Counted from the stretch's first letter, positions 49,501-62,587 are shown. The stretch is 64,000 bases of DNA from Anthoceros angustus (GCA_010909165.1 MU008158.1:2629478-2693477); one strand, 5' to 3'. The notes: generated by a model not told the origin, from the sequence alone. Translations and numbers: made by a program.

Positions 49501-52373
49501 GGCGAGTGGAGCCGCAATAATCTCCCTCTCGGGACTCCATCCCGCTGAACACCACCATCGGCTCCAATGCGCGGGATGGAAAAGCTTGCACCTCGGGCTC
49601 ACAAACACATGACTAGGCAACTCTTGAGTGATTTTAAAGCGATGTTGGAAAGCGTGATTATGTAGAGTAAATGTTGCGACCCAGTGACCACAAATATTGC
49701 TTAAAGTTGGGCACCTCTTTCATAAGATAGATCTTTGGTGTCGAGTATAAGCCCTCTCAAGGCAACCGATTAGCTCAAGGTGTAGGCCTCCTTGATTTAG
49801 CACAAAAACGGAAAACATTTGATCAATCGATCATGGGTATGGCCAACAATTAGAAATCCTAGTTTCACCTTCTTGAAAATACCTCGGTCCACTAACATGG
49901 CGCTGCCAACACTTCTTAGTTCTTATTCTAGCGGTATTGTCCATCTGCAGTAAAGAGTTTGAGGCAACTGGCCCTCCCATCCGTTAATAACATGCTGGAC
50001 TACGGCAATTGTCCGTTAGGGTCATTTCAGATTTGGATAGCTCGTAAACATAAGTTCTCATGTATTTGTTAAACACCAAAACTCCAACCACATGGAAGAC
50101 GAGCACTATCCACATCTTTGGGCACTCATCGGAAATGAGGCAACTCGGTTTTCTTTTGGTCCATACCATCTATCGCAATCCCAGTGCTTGGTCGGTTGAG
50201 CCATACACTTGCCGCGATGCTTTGCCATTTCGCCCTCCATCTGTTGATCCCGGTGGTAATTGAGGAGTTCCCTAAGTCTATCGCACATACCGACAAGTGC
50301 CATCGTCAATAGCAGCCCCGAACAACTCCAGTCCGGTAGCTACATCAACCTTTGTCGAACCCTAAAGAACGGTCTAGGGTTTTCCCGACAACTACTAGAA
50401 AAAGGACACCTAGCAATCACCGGACATCCGTGCTTAAAAAGGGAGCGGTTCATACGCAATACCTTGCTCCTATCGTTTCCGTTTTAATTTTCGCTTTAAG
50501 CTTCTCACGGCCCAGACAGAATCGGTTGCATCTTGGAATCTTGACGGACCGCCGTATCCACGACTTGCAAAAATAGCTATAACAAACATGAGTGGTAATT
50601 GCTCTAGCCTAGCATACTCAATGTAAATCTCCTCTTTTGTGAATGTATCCGGTTGAGGTTGAACACTTCCTGTTGGGTAGTCTTCCACGTTTCTTTTGAA
50701 AACATATCCATCCACATGACTGCGGTGTATGAAGTTGGAATTTTACCGGGCCGCCCTCGGCAAACCTAGTCCCCTCGCACCCGGGCATTCCGATATCGTA
50801 GTGCACCAATAAAACTCGGCGGAATGCTTACCCACAATTGAAACCTTCCCATGTGGCGCTTGTTCACCCATCCGGTCACCATACTTTCCTCGTCTTCGAC
50901 AACATCAATAAGGTCTTGCAAATGCTGTTCCTGCTCCCCTTTTGTCATGGAAAAAAAAGAACAACGAAGTGACTTCAGTCTGCCATTCCCGCCTTGCTAA
51001 ACACTTTTTCGTACAACATTGTCTCTTCATGTTCTGCTGAAAGCTTCTCTGATTTTCGCGTACATGATCCACTTAACCCTTGCGACGGTTCTTTGTTGAG
51101 CAAACAACCCTATCGCGAGATTGCAACTCCAACCCCCCGGACTTAGGATTAGCGAGGCGGCATTTCGGGCAAATCTTCATTGTGATCTAGTGCCGACATC
51201 TCCAAACAAGGCAATTGGATCACGTGCAGTTTGGTCGCTGCTGCTCCGCGGTCCTCCATGACCCAATGCCGCGAAATCGAAACCGTCTACGATCGCATGC
51301 ATCTTCTCACCCGCGACTCACCAACACTCTGCTTGATCCGTCTTGTTGTCATTCGTGCGGTGGTGTGACACAAGGTTGATGGTACTCTTGCGAAGCACAC
51401 AATGGACTTGTTGTAGGTGCAACCTTGTCACCTTCCGCCAGAGCCACCCGCTGCGTGGATTTGGATCGAGCAGAACATCCCAATTTCTTGGCACTGGCGA
51501 TTTGAGCAGACACGGTATATAGTCTGCGGTGTCGAGGTGGGCCGAGGTTGCGCTGTCGGGTGGTGGATATCGCCGCTCCGGTCGCGATGTCGAGCTCGGA
51601 CATGCCGGTCCACATGTGCCAATTTGCTCCTGGTCTCGCTGCGCCGTTCGAGTCCATCCGGATCAAACAAGTAAAGGTCTCCATCACTTGCGGCGTCCAA
51701 CGTATCACCCACAAGTCGGTTTGATCCAAATCCGATGCGTGTCCGGGTCTTGAGCTTGACCGCCTTTCACCGGACGTCCGGGGTTTACAGGGTCGCGTCT
51801 TGAATGTCGACCACGTGGGAATTTGACACATTGCCTAGTGGACCCCATGCCTAGCATCTGCTGCGGCCTCGCCAAGTCCACGATATCACGACTCAGACAC
51901 ATGGCCGATGTCTTCATCAGCAGTCACTAGTCTGTCGTTCACCAAATCAAAGAACTCCTCCTCTGCATTGAGATCGCTTGCCATTGCTCGTGACTAGAGA
52001 AAACGCAATTGTTGAGAACGCCGTGTGCTCGAGGAGGGAGACCCGTAGCATTGCCCCAGTTCAGCATCATGTATAGATGCCTCGGTTGCAGGACCGCATT
52101 GATTATTGACAACTAGGACGGATATCTACTTTGCGGCTACAAATCATGGCAGTTGAGGATCGTTAAATGCCTTCACAGATTGCGAGAATCGAGGAGCCTG
52201 AGATTTTGCACAAGGCAAAATGAGTTTTGCCAGGCGGCATATTCCATAAAATATGCTTTATTCTTTGTTTAGCCGGTTGTGTCCACATTACGGCGAAACA
52301 TGGCGAGGAGCGGTTGACTACGGTGCATCAACCCAAATTTGCGATTCCGGCTCATTTGGCGGGTGACTTGGCG
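46521..52373. other. Long region of unrecognised decayed sequence
   Basis: Frames occur on both strands, the longest being 47636-48451 on plus (271 codons) and several on minus between 50.0 and 51.9 kb. None carries a motif I can name. The mosaic of broken frames suggests old transposons; no LTR, terminal repeat or RNA gene is evident. Confidence 0.4.
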
Positions 52374-55300
52374 TAGTGGGAGAGTCCGGGCACTCCCGGT
52401 CCTCCACTATAGCGGCCACACTTATCCAACCGTCGTTGGGTTTCGTCCCATGAGACTTGTGTGAAAGTTCGAGGCCTTGTGATGCCCAATCGCTACTGCA
52501 CACTTCTGCCTTCTAAACAAGCAAGGCGCCCTCTCTCCCTCTCAGTGCACCACTTGCTTGCCGAAAATCGCCAACTCGACCCTGGCGACACAATTGCAGG
52601 TCACCTCGTGACGAGCCTACCACAGGCGCCCGAGGACCCCCCAGTTCACCGATTCGTCCCTACTTCTAAGACCAAACTTGACCTAGCGACACAACACAAT
52701 TGCGGTCACCTCGTGACAAGGAGCCTACCACGGGCGCCGGGGACCCCAGTTCACACCGCGATTTCGTCCCTACTTACCAAACTTCTCCACTCGGGGCGCT
52801 CTTTTACTTGCATTTGGGATTCGTCCCTTAGGCTCTGCACAGTGGCCCACTAACTACACCTCTAATCCTCTACTCATCTTCTCATCTCCTCATCCTCTTC
52901 CTCCTATTCTAACCTCGATTCGGGCTTCTTGGTTTCGACTAGCCCTTACAGCTTGCACAGGGTCGCCTCCACCAGCAAGTTCTTCCTTGGGCGGTTGCTA
53001 TGAGTTTGACACCAGTGAGAACCTCCGAGTCTTTCACATAGTCTACCCTCAAGCCGAGAGTTCTCTGGGCACACACCCAAAGCAATTTTCACAACCATTC
53101 ACAAGCAACTCGTTTAGGCACTTGCGTGAGCAAGTCCTCCACCAAACACTCAGACCATGCGACTTCCTCTCTGCAGACGTGTTGGCTCCTGACATTCCTC
53201 TGTAATGGCAAAGGACTCGATGGCGTGGGCGCAAGACATGATACTTTACTGTGAAATCCTCCTCCTCTTATAGGAGGCCTTCCACATACCTCCCTTGGGT
53301 GACCCTCTGGGTCACCTTTTCCAATTTTCTATTATTTCCTACCGGACATTTAATGTCGGCACCTAAATCTATTATGCGATCCTTGGTAAATTCTATTCTA
53401 GTAACTTCACCTAAGACCATCCTTGAAGGATGTCGATCTACACCTATCCTTCCGTTCCCCAAAGCTCATTTATGGTCATTGACCATTCTTAGTCTTATCT
53501 TTTTGGGGTGGTGACATGGCCCTTGAGGATTGGCTCCCTCGCCCTCCTTTTGCTCTGTCCCTTCCCGGATCTTGTCGCCTTCCAATGTGTGGGGCAAGTA
53601 CCATCACCCCCTCCATCTCCGGGCGCGCCTAAATCTGTTATCTTCCATCGCGCTCCCGCGCACCTGGGCGCCTTTTCTCCGGCTTCCGCCGCTGGTCGCG
53701 CCCGTTCATCGGCACCCTACGCGGTAGTCAGCGGAAGGGTGGGCGACCTACCATGGTGATCGGTACCTATCTCCTTCTCTTCCTCCATCGGTGATGTCTC
53801 GGGGTGAGTTCCTTTTGCTCCTTCCTTCTTTTTGGTTTGTCCATACCTATCATGAGCATGTCTTAAAGAATCTTCTTCCCCATTCCATGTCTAACTGGGC
53901 CCTTGCGTTGGTCTCCTCCACAGCCTGGCTCCTCCCTTATCAGGTGGGCGGGAACTTCTCACCCTCCCCTTCCTCGGGTGGACCCGTCCTTAGTCTCCTC
54001 GGTGGGGTTGTCTCCCACCACCCCAAGCTCCTCCGGTATACTACGGACCCCGGCTCCTTCATCCTCGGCCGGGCCTCCTCAGATCTCCAGCCCCGGGCTG
54101 CCCTACCCGGTGAGTCGCGGACTACGGCGTGTCTTGTCTACCGGTGATCGCGGACTACCGTGGTAAGCTGGTCACCTGGTTGACCCCCGGAGGTGGGCTT
54201 TCCCCTCCTTGCTCTGCGCCACCTTCTACCTTTGGCGCTGGCCGCTCTCGTCTCCACTCCTCAGTTCCTCGGAGTCCATTTGATGGCCTCATCAAAATCG
54301 GAGGCCTCTGGCTGCACTTGCAGCTCCTTTGTCATCATCATGAGGACCCAATGTCCTCCTCTTGGCCAAGCAAGATCTCATTGTTGGCCTTCAAAATTCT
54401 ATTGTGGTGAGCCCCAAGCTATGATATTGCATTTGGAGATCATCAATCTCAGTGGGCCACTCTCCATCTTCACACCTACCTTTGTAGGCGTCCCTTGAGG
54501 TGGTCAATTCCCCACCTTGACATGGAGGTCACATTCTCCTCCTTGCTTCCTTGGTGGTGGCCAATTTTGCACGAAGGGCATAATCACCCAAAACCTTCGC
54601 TTCCTTACTACCGGCATTCTATGTACCACTTTCTTGTGGTACTCCTCCTCTGGACCTTTTCCTTCCAAGTCCTCTATTGAGCAAGCCCTTCCCTCTCACT
54701 TGCCAAGCATCTTCTCGCTCCGCTCCTGTATTCTTGGTTTTGAATTTCAGCTCGGGCGCTTCTCTTCCAAACTAAAGCTCTTCTCAACTCTTCCTTCATG
54801 TCCGGATCCGGATGGCTTGCGTAGCCATCCACATTCTTATCCATTTCTTGGACCGCTACCTTCTCCCTTCAAGCCTCTGTTTTGCCCTTTCGCTCTTGCT
54901 CTAATTGGGCAAAATGCTCCTCCATATACATCTCCATGAGTCTCGTTGGGTGGTTGCTCGGATGGCTCTTTCTTGGTTTGACCTCCCCTCAAGACCTTCT
55001 CCGCCCGGCCATCCCAGGTGTGGAGCTTCTCCTGACCTTTTCGGCAGCTGCCTTCTCGTCGGACTCCATGGCCTCCAATTGCCATTTGGTCCTGCCTTCC
55101 TCCGGCCATGTCTTGAGATTTCACTTCTTCTTGATGCCCACAAGGCTGTCTCTTCTTTCAAATCCACCGGTGAGTGCTTCACAAGCACCGGCAATTCTCC
55201 TAGGGTCCTAATTCCACCCCTTCTTCTTCTTCTTTGGAAATCTCCAGCTCTCACACACCTCTCGGGCCATCGCGCGTGTGGCCCCTTCACCCGCTCCATC

Positions 55301-55660
55301 CGCTCTCCCACCCAGAGGGGTGGTGCGCCGCTCGCGGCACCTCATGCTTCTCCTTCCCTTCCACCCCCGTGACTGTTTTGCTGGCGTGGGTGCACTACCT
55401 GGTGGTGCTCCCCCGATAGTGCCTACCTACCATGGTGGGTGGCCTATGATGGCTGCCCACCCCCTTGGGTGGCGCCTCCCCTCCGGGTGATCAGGGGTGC
55501 CTCTCTGGCACAAAGGAGATGGTGGGGACTCCCCCACGGGGTTGTCACCCCCTTGGTCCTTCTCTCATAGACCACCATCAGGCCTTCTTGGCGCTTCTTG
55601 CTCTTCTTCCCTTGCTTGCTCCTGAAGGAAAGGTTCCCATTAAGCACCTTTATTTGCCTC
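52374..55660. repeat. Long direct repeat, left copy
   Basis: Begins TAGTGGGAGAGTCCGGG and aligns collinearly with 58750 onward, for example CGTCGTTGGGTTTCGTCCCA at 52430 and 58815. The collinear part ends at CCTCTTGCCTCTA near 55680. Confidence 0.9.
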
Positions 55661-55663
55661 ACT

Positions 55664-55941
55664 CTCCCCTCTTGCCTCTATTGTGGAAGTCAGGGACCTT
55701 GGCCAGGGGGATATCATGTAGGAAGCGTACAACACCTGACTCCTCAGCCAAATTGGGGTGGATGAGGAAGGGACCAAGGCCAGCATCTTAGCACCTATTT
55801 GGTGCATTTGTAGGTTGGACTCCTACAGGGCTTGAGAGATTGATGGCATCCCTTTGGGGTCATCCATGCCAGAGAAGGCCTGCCTTTTGCATTGCAAGAC
55901 GGTGGGAGGTGACCTCCACCAAAATCTTGGCAAGAGGGGAG
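55664..55941. repeat. Flipped block between 13-bp inverted repeats
   Basis: CTCCCCTCTTGCC (55664-55676) and its reverse complement GGCAAGAGGGGAG (55929-55941) bound 252 bp. This interior is present in the opposite orientation in the right copy, at about 62025-62295. AAATGCACCAAATAGGTGCT, read on plus at 62180, appears reverse-complemented near 55785-55810. Confidence 0.85.
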
Positions 55942-56586
55942 GTTGGTCGTTGAATGAATTTCTTTACCGGGCAAACAAAATTTCACAGGCGAATCGGATG
56001 GCAGGCAGGCAGGAAAGCCCTTGGGGTCTTGAGCGTGCATATTGGGGGATCACCCATCCTCATTGTGATTAGGTTTGATTTAGGCTTTTTTATAATGCTG
56101 ATTTGTATGTATCGTGTGTTTTTGATTTTGGTGGTTGGCATGTACGAGAAGTTAAATGTAACTTTTGTGCGTTAGGCTCATATATAATCGAGCGGATAAG
56201 TTTCGCCCCTTTCCGTATCGGTGAGCTGCAGACCAGGCGGTGCTCGAGTGAGGCGCGGTTCGTTCCTCCCCTCCTTTGGTCCCGTCGCCCTGTAGTCTGT
56301 GGTCTATCCGTAGTGCCGGACTACGGGGTAGTCGCCTGCTTGGTGGCGGTCTTGTTCTGCTCCTCTTCGTGCGCCTGAACACGCGTCTCCGGAGGCCATG
56401 GTGAGTCATCCCTCACCTTCCTCCGTTTCCTTTCCTCATCGCCGCCGTTTTCCATGATCGTCCTTTCTCGCGGCGGGCACAGTGGTTACCACGGCCACCA
56501 TCAACCTTTCATCCGCTTATTTCTCCCTCGTATCCTTCCTCCACGATACGGCGTCTGCCAGATCCCTCGAGAATCGTACTCCACCT

Positions 56587-58400
56587 TCAACACGGTGTTG
56601 TATTCGTTTCGGTGTTGGGTCGTGCCTCTTCAGCTGCGAGCTCCGTAAACGACTCACAGTGGTCTGGTGTCACTCGCGTCACCCGTGCATCTGGGGTCCC
56701 CATTTTATGTCCCAATTCCTTACATACGGCAAGGGTACATAACCTACTTGCTTCCGTGGTTACGGGCATTCGTTGAGTAGTGTCACGGGGCTCCGCAATT
56801 ATGACACACAGAATTGCCATCGTCATTGTGTGGATCGGTCTCCATTGTCCCGGCGATGTCGGACGTGAGCCATACCTTGAGGGAACTGGTGCAGTCGGCT
56901 GGTAAGTCGCTCTCATTGATTGAGGTGGTCGGCTTCCAGTGACCGCTTGTACCTGGTACGCCTCGTCCACGTACCAATAATCTCCTGGCATAACGGTTTC
57001 CACATGATTTACGGCGTGTCGCGGTGCACGAATACATTCTCGGTTGGTGTGTCCCGTTTGATGACAGATCGAGCAATACACCAACTGCCTCGCGGGCGAA
57101 GGAGATCTTCGTGGAGCTTGATTCTTCACTGCCTTGACCTCCAACTCGGTCAACCGCTTGGTCAAAGCCTCCACTTGTCCAGCAATCCCTCCTCCTGCTG
57201 CAGACGTTTCTCCCTTCTCCATCCGGCGGACCGTCTTCCCTTTCCTCTCCTTCTCCAATGCGCGTTCCGCCTCCTCTTGTCGTTTTTTGACCTTCTCGGG
57301 TCCTTCCTCATTCGTCGTAGGCCTTCTCGATTCCTCATCCGATGTGGAGCCTTCGAGTTCATTGTCCTCACTTTCGATGTGGAAGAGGCGAGCTAGGAGG
57401 TAGAGGAAGGCGAGGCTAGATCTCCTCGATCCTTTTCTCTTCTTATGACTCGCCTCTTCTTCCTCCTTCTCCCACTCGGCGACTCCCATTCCTCGGCTAA
57501 GCGGAGGCCCCAGAACGTCTTCGTTCGCGCTGCGGTGTACCTCCATTTTTCGTGACAAGCCACTCACAAACCAATCCAAGCTTGTTCTTGTAGTGAGTGG
57601 GTGGCCCTCTGTGCACATTTGAACCGATCCGGATATCCATAAAACCTCTCCACATAATCGAACAACGACTCTCGTTTCTTCCTTGGAGGGTTCTCAACTT
57701 GGCCAAGGTGTGGTGTGCGTGGCGAGCCCTCGGAACCGATTCAAGAAGGCGCCTTAAGAGCTTCCCAATGGCGCCACGATTATATGTGCGACCATACCCT
57801 TTGGCATGCCCTCTCGGATCCGGAAGATGCGATCGCTCGGCGACTCCATCCTCTAAATTGCGTGGGAGGCGTGCTCGAAAGTCTACGCCTCCGCATCATC
57901 TCCCTTTTTCTTCGCGAATTTGGCGTATTCTTTGGCGACTATGAAGTTGGTCCTCCTCCTCCACCAACTCCACTCATGTTGCTCGTTCGGAGTGTCCGCT
58001 GGACCAACACTCCTCTCGGGGGTAACGAAACAAATCGGGATCCTTGAGCACGAAAATCTTCTACCAGGGAGTAGCGACCTCCCCTCTGGTTAAGATCCCA
58101 ATCGATCGGCGATTCGATCGAGTCGTTCCGCCAAATCCTCCGACCAAGCATGAAACTCCCGCTCGGCGACCGTCGTCCTTTCGATTCGTGGAAGATGAGG
58201 TGGTGCCACCGCTTTGAGAAGCAAAGCGTCGCGGGCGTTCGCGGCGGTTGTGCAACTTCGTGCTCGGGAGGCGCCCTTCCTAAATCACGGACACCGGCTT
58301 CTCTTTCGACCTCCTTCCTCTCGGCCGGTGATCTCGCCTCTTCTTCCTCCTTCTCCCTATCGTCGTTCCGCACCTCGTGCCTTAGTCACGGCGACTTCCT
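56587..58400 (-). pseudogene. Retroelement Gag with CCHC zinc knuckle
   Basis: Two long minus-strand frames (58373-57939 and 57618-56587) cover a charged N-terminal region, a Glu/Lys-rich coiled coil (VKKRQEEAERALEKERKG) and an intact CCHC knuckle C-x2-C-x4-H-x4-C (CSICHQTGHTNREC, about 57078-57035). Downstream a second knuckle begins CHNCGAP but its glycine codon is TGA (56785-56783). The primer site lies 330 bp upstream of the first frame, as expected for Gag. No protease or polymerase follows before the left repeat copy. Gag packages element RNA. This copy has frame breaks and is probably inactive. Confidence 0.72.
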
Positions 58401-58728
58401 CGCGTCATTCGTGTCTCTACTTCCTCCGCTGCCTCAGTGGCGGCGGTAGCGGTCTCTTCCCTTAGGTTTCTTCGTAGCTCGTAAATCTCTTGATGTGGTG
58501 GTGACCTTCCGTGTATCTCCCGAGATCGACCCCTATCGACATCGCAACCATCCTCATGTCCTCCAACCCACGGTGTTAAGAGGAAAGCAAATCACACCCG
58601 TTTAGTGTCTCAACCATTCACCCTATGACACTTAGGCGTGAAATTCTTCTCACCCTATGGTGACTCCGGTCCCTTTGAAATACTCTGACTAGCGATGGAA
58701 ACCACAAAACTTCAACTTCAACAACAAA

Positions 58729-58745
58729 TCCCGACAGCAGCGCCA
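58729..58745 (-). other. Primer binding site, tRNA-Asp-like
   Basis: On the minus strand the sequence TGGCGCTGCTGTCGGGA is close to the TGGCGCCGTTGCCGGGGA site of many plant Ty3 elements. It lies five bases inside the right repeat, whose edge on minus reads CCCTACCACA, with the expected CA end. Confidence 0.7.
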
Positions 58746-58749
58746 AAAA

Positions 58750-61700
58750 TGTGGTAGGGAGAATCCGGGGCACTCCGGTCCTCCCACTATAAGCGGCACA
58801 CTTATCCCAGCCGTCGTTGGGTTTCGTCCCATGAGACTTGTGTGAAAGTTCGAGGCCTTGTGGTCACCAATCGCTACTGCACAACTCTCGACCTTCTACA
58901 AGCAAGGCGCCTCTACTCTCCCTCTCACAGTGCACCACCTTTGCTCAAAATCGCCAACCTCGACCCACAACGAACAATTGCGGGTCACCTCGGCAGGCCT
59001 ACCAGGCGGGGACCCCAGTTCACGCGATTTCGTCCCTACTTCTAAGACCAAACGACCTACACAACACAATTGCGGTCACCTCGTGACAGAGCCTACCACG
59101 GCGCCGGGGACCCGTTCACACCGATTCGTCCCTACTTCTAAGACCAAACTTCTCCACTCGGGCGCTCTTTTACTTGGTTGGGATTCGTCCCTTAGGCTCT
59201 GCACACGCCCACTAACACCTACACCTCTAATCCTCTACTCATCTTCTCATCTCCTCTTCCTCCTATTCTAACCTCGATTCGGGCTTCTTGGTTTCGACTG
59301 CCCTTACGGCTGGCACAGGTCCGCCTCCACCAGCAAGTTCTTCCTTGGGCGGTTGCTATGAGTTTGACAGCAGAGAACCTCCGAGTCTTTCCACGTAGTC
59401 TACCCTCAAAGAGTTCTGCATTTGCCACACACCCAAAGCAAAGCAATTTCACGGCAACCATTCACAAGGGAGCAACTCGTTTAGGCACTTGCAGAGCAAG
59501 TCCTCCACCAAGCACTCACCATGACTTCCTCTCTACGGAATGTGTTGGCTCACCGGCCACGAAATTCCTGTAATGGCAAAGGACTCGATGAGCGTGGGCG
59601 CAAGACATGATACTTTACTTTGTGAAATCCTCCTCCTCTTATAGGAGGCCTTCCCTCCCTTGGGTGACCCTCTGCGGGTCACCTTTTCCAATTTTCTATT
59701 TCCTACCGACATTTAATGTCGGCACCTAAATCTATTATGCATCCTTGGTAAATTCTATTCTAGTAACTTCACCTAAGACCATCCTTGAAGGATGTCGTCT
59801 ACACCACCTATCCTTCCGTTCCCCAAAGCTCATTTATGGTCATTGACCATTCTTAGTCTTATCTTATTTGGTGACATGGTCCCTTGGGGATTGGCTCCCT
59901 CGCCCTCCTTTTGCTCTGTCCCTTCCCGGATCTTCGCCTTGAATGTGTGGGGCAAGTACCATCCCCCTTCCTCCATCTCAGCGCCTAAATCTATCTTCCA
60001 TCGGTCGCGCCCCTCCCGCGCGCCTGGCGCCTTTTCTCCGCCTCCTGGTCGCGCCCGTTCATCGGCACCCTACCGCGGTAGTCGGCGGACTCTGGTTGAC
60101 CTACCATGGTAGTCGGTACCTATCTCCTTCCTCTTCCTCGCCGGTGATGTCTTGGGTGAGATCCTTTTGCTCCTTTTTCTGTTTGGTTTGTCCATACCTA
60201 TCCTAGAGCATGTCTTAAAGAATCTTCCCCATTTCCAATGCTAACTCTCGGGCCTTCTTTCGTTGGTCTCCTCTCGGGCCCGGCTCCTCCCTTATCGTGG
60301 CGGGGAACTTCTCCTCCCTTCCTCGCCAGGTGGGACCCGTCCTTAGTCTCCTCCGGTGGGGTTGTCTCTCCCACCACCCCAGCTGCTCCTCCAGGGGTAT
60401 ACTACGGACCCCGGCTCCTTCATCCTCGGCCGGGCCTCGCGGCCGACTCTAACAGCTCCGCGCCCTACCGGTGGTCTGGCGGACTACGGCGTGTGTCTGT
60501 CCACGGTAGTCAGCGGACTACGTGGTAGTGGTCACCACCGTGGTAGGTTGACCCCGGAGGTGGGCTTTCCCCTCCTTGCTCTCTGCGCCACCTTCTACCT
60601 TTGGCGCTCACGGCTCCTCTCGACTCCTCAGTTCCTCGGAGTCCATTTCATGATGGCCTCATCAAAATCGGGCCTCACAGGCACTTTGCGGCTCCTTCTG
60701 TCATCATGAGGACCCAATGTCCTCCTCTTGGCCAAGCGTAAGATCTCATTGTTGGCCTTCAAAATTCTATTGTGGAGGTGAGCCCCAAGCTATGATATTG
60801 CATTTGGAGATCATCAATCTCGTGGGCCACTCTCCATCTTCACACCTACCTTTGTAGGCGTCCCTTGAGGTGGTCAATTCCCCCACCTTGACATGGAGGT
60901 CACATTCTCCTCCCTTGCTTCCTTATTTGGTGGCCAATTTTGCACGAAGGGCATAATCGCCAAAACCGCTTCCTACCCGGCATTCTATGTACCACTTCTT
61001 GTGGCGCTCCTCCTCTGGACCTTTTCCTTCCAAGTCCTCTGCTTGAGCAAGCCCTTCCCTCTCGCTTGCCAAGCATTCTCGCGCTCCGGCTCCTTTCTTG
61101 GTTTTGAATTTCGCTCGGGCGCTTCTCTTCCAAACTAAAGGGTCTTCTCAACTCTTCCTTCATGTCCGGATGATGGCTTGCGTAGCCATCACTTCTTCGT
61201 CCATTTCTTTGGACGCTACCTTCTCTCCTAGAGAGCCTCTGTTTTGCCCTTCGCTCTTGCTCTAATTGGGCAAAATGCTCCTCTTACATCTCCATGATCC
61301 GTTGGGTGGTTGCTCGAATGGCTCTTTCTTGGTTTTGACAACCTCCCTCAAGACCTTCTCCGCGCGATCCATGAGGTCGTTGGAGCTTCTCCACCTTTTC
61401 CAGCTCGGACTCCATGGCCTCCAATTGCCATTTGGTCCCTGCCTTCCTCCATGTCTTGAGATTTCACTTCCTCTTGGCATGCCCACAAGGAGTGCTAGTC
61501 TCTAGCCTTCAAATCCACCGGTGAGTGCTTCACAAGCACCAATTCTCCTAGGGGTCCTAATTCCACCCCTTCTTTCTTCTTTGAAATCTCCAGCTCTCCT
61601 GCACCTCTCGGGCCATCGCGCGCCTTGGTCCCTTCAGTCGCTCCATCCGCTCTCCCACAGTAGCGGGAGATGGTGGCCTCGGCGCCGCTCGCGGCTCTCG

Positions 61701-62295
61701 CGCTTCTCCTTCCCTTCCACGTGGTCTGCGGCGTGGGGTGCCGCCCCACCTGTGGTGCTCCCCTGGTGGTAGCCTACCTACCATGGTGGTGGCGCCTACC
61801 AGTGTGCCCACCCCTTGGGTGGCGCCCTCTGGAGTAGTCGGGGTGCCTCTCTTGAGGCACAAAGGAGATGGTGGGGACTCCCCACTCGGGGTTGTCACCC
61901 CTCCTGTGGTCCTTCTCTCATAGACCACCATCGGCCTTCTTCCTCGGCTTCTTGCTCTTCTTCCCTTGCTTGCTCACAGTGGGGAAAGGATTCCCACTCA
62001 GCAACTTTGTTGCCTCGAACCTCTCCTCTTGCCTCTAGCATTTTGTGGAGGTCGACCTCCCACCGTCTTCGCAATGCAAAGGCAAAGGCCTTTCCAACCT
62101 CGGTGGAGATGGATGACCTCAAAGGGATGCCATGCATCTTCAAGCTCCTTGCTTGTGAGAGTCCCTCGGTTTCCCATAAATGCACCAAATAGGTGCTAAG
62201 ATAGCAGCCTTGGTCCTTCCTCATCCACAATTTGGCTTGAGGAGCTTCTCTCGATGGTGTATACGCTTCATACATGATAGTCCCCAATCGGCTTG
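58750..62295. repeat. Long direct repeat, right copy
   Basis: Begins TGTGGTAGGGAGAATCC and aligns to the left copy over more than 3.2 kb, with abundant small indels. Beyond about 62025 the matching sequence in the left copy is inverted. Confidence 0.9.
60070..60112. promoter_or_regulatory. Two 12-bp palindromes with ACCTACC core
   Basis: CTACCGCGGTAG (60070-60081) and CTACCATGGTAG (60101-60112) are perfect palindromes 20 bp apart. The second includes ACCTACC, a MYB AC-I type element. Related phrases occur at the equivalent place in the left copy (53719-53755). Confidence 0.5.
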
Positions 62296-62587
62296 GCTCC
62301 CGAAATCTTCCACAAAAATTGGAGGAAGTTGGTGCTGAAATAAGAGTGCGTTGGTAATTTACCAACGGCACAATCTTTGCGAAGAGCCTCCACTTGACTC
62401 CTTGATGCTCTCGGTCTTCCGGCCATTCTTGGCGTGGGCCTTCACTCCTCCATCCATCATGTAACTCTGCGGGATGTCGGGAGGCTGTCCTCTTCCTCCA
62501 TTCAACCTTTCGAGGAGAGCAATTCGAGCTCTCTTCCTCCGGTCTTCCATACACTGTCGAATACTTCTCACGGTCCAGCGGGATCAT
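61895..62587 (-). CDS. Retroelement-region ORF, function unknown
   Basis: A 230-codon minus-strand frame without a recognised domain, ending in a Glu-rich coiled-coil-like tail. It crosses the outer edge of the right repeat copy. Segments of the left copy encode related peptides (a shared KCTK end in one frame). It may be the start of the coiled-coil coding unit of the element. Confidence 0.4.
   Translation of the reverse strand: MIPLDREKYSTVYGRPEEESSNCSPRKVEWRKRTASRHPAELHDGWRSEGPRQEWPEDREHQGVKWRLFAKIVPLVNYQRTLISAPTSSNFCGRFREPSRLGTIMYEAYTPSREAPQAKLWMRKDQGCYLSTYLVHLWETEGLSQARSLKMHGIPLRSSISTEVGKAFAFALRRRWEVDLHKMLEARGEVRGNKVAEWESFPHCEQAREEEQEAEEEGRWWSMREGPQEG

Larger units (their letters stand above)
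52374..62300 (-). mobile_element. LTR-type retroelement cluster, minus orientation, gag only
   Basis: Two direct copies of more than 3 kb (52374-55660 and 58750-62025) flank an internal segment with a zinc-knuckle Gag on the minus strand. A tRNA-Asp-like primer site directly abuts the right copy. No reverse transcriptase, integrase or protease motif is visible. It is either a large non-autonomous LTR element (LARD-like) with LTRs over 3 kb, or a tandem arrangement of two elements sharing a 1-1.3 kb LTR, each followed by a coiled-coil coding unit. The repeat copies themselves contain minus-strand charged coding-like frames, which favours the second reading. Confidence 0.65.

Noticed and set aside
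44150-52373. CACTA/En-Spm TNP2 transposase
   Set aside because: Some acidic and Cys/His-containing frames looked suggestive, but no TNP2 motif or CACTA terminal repeat was found.
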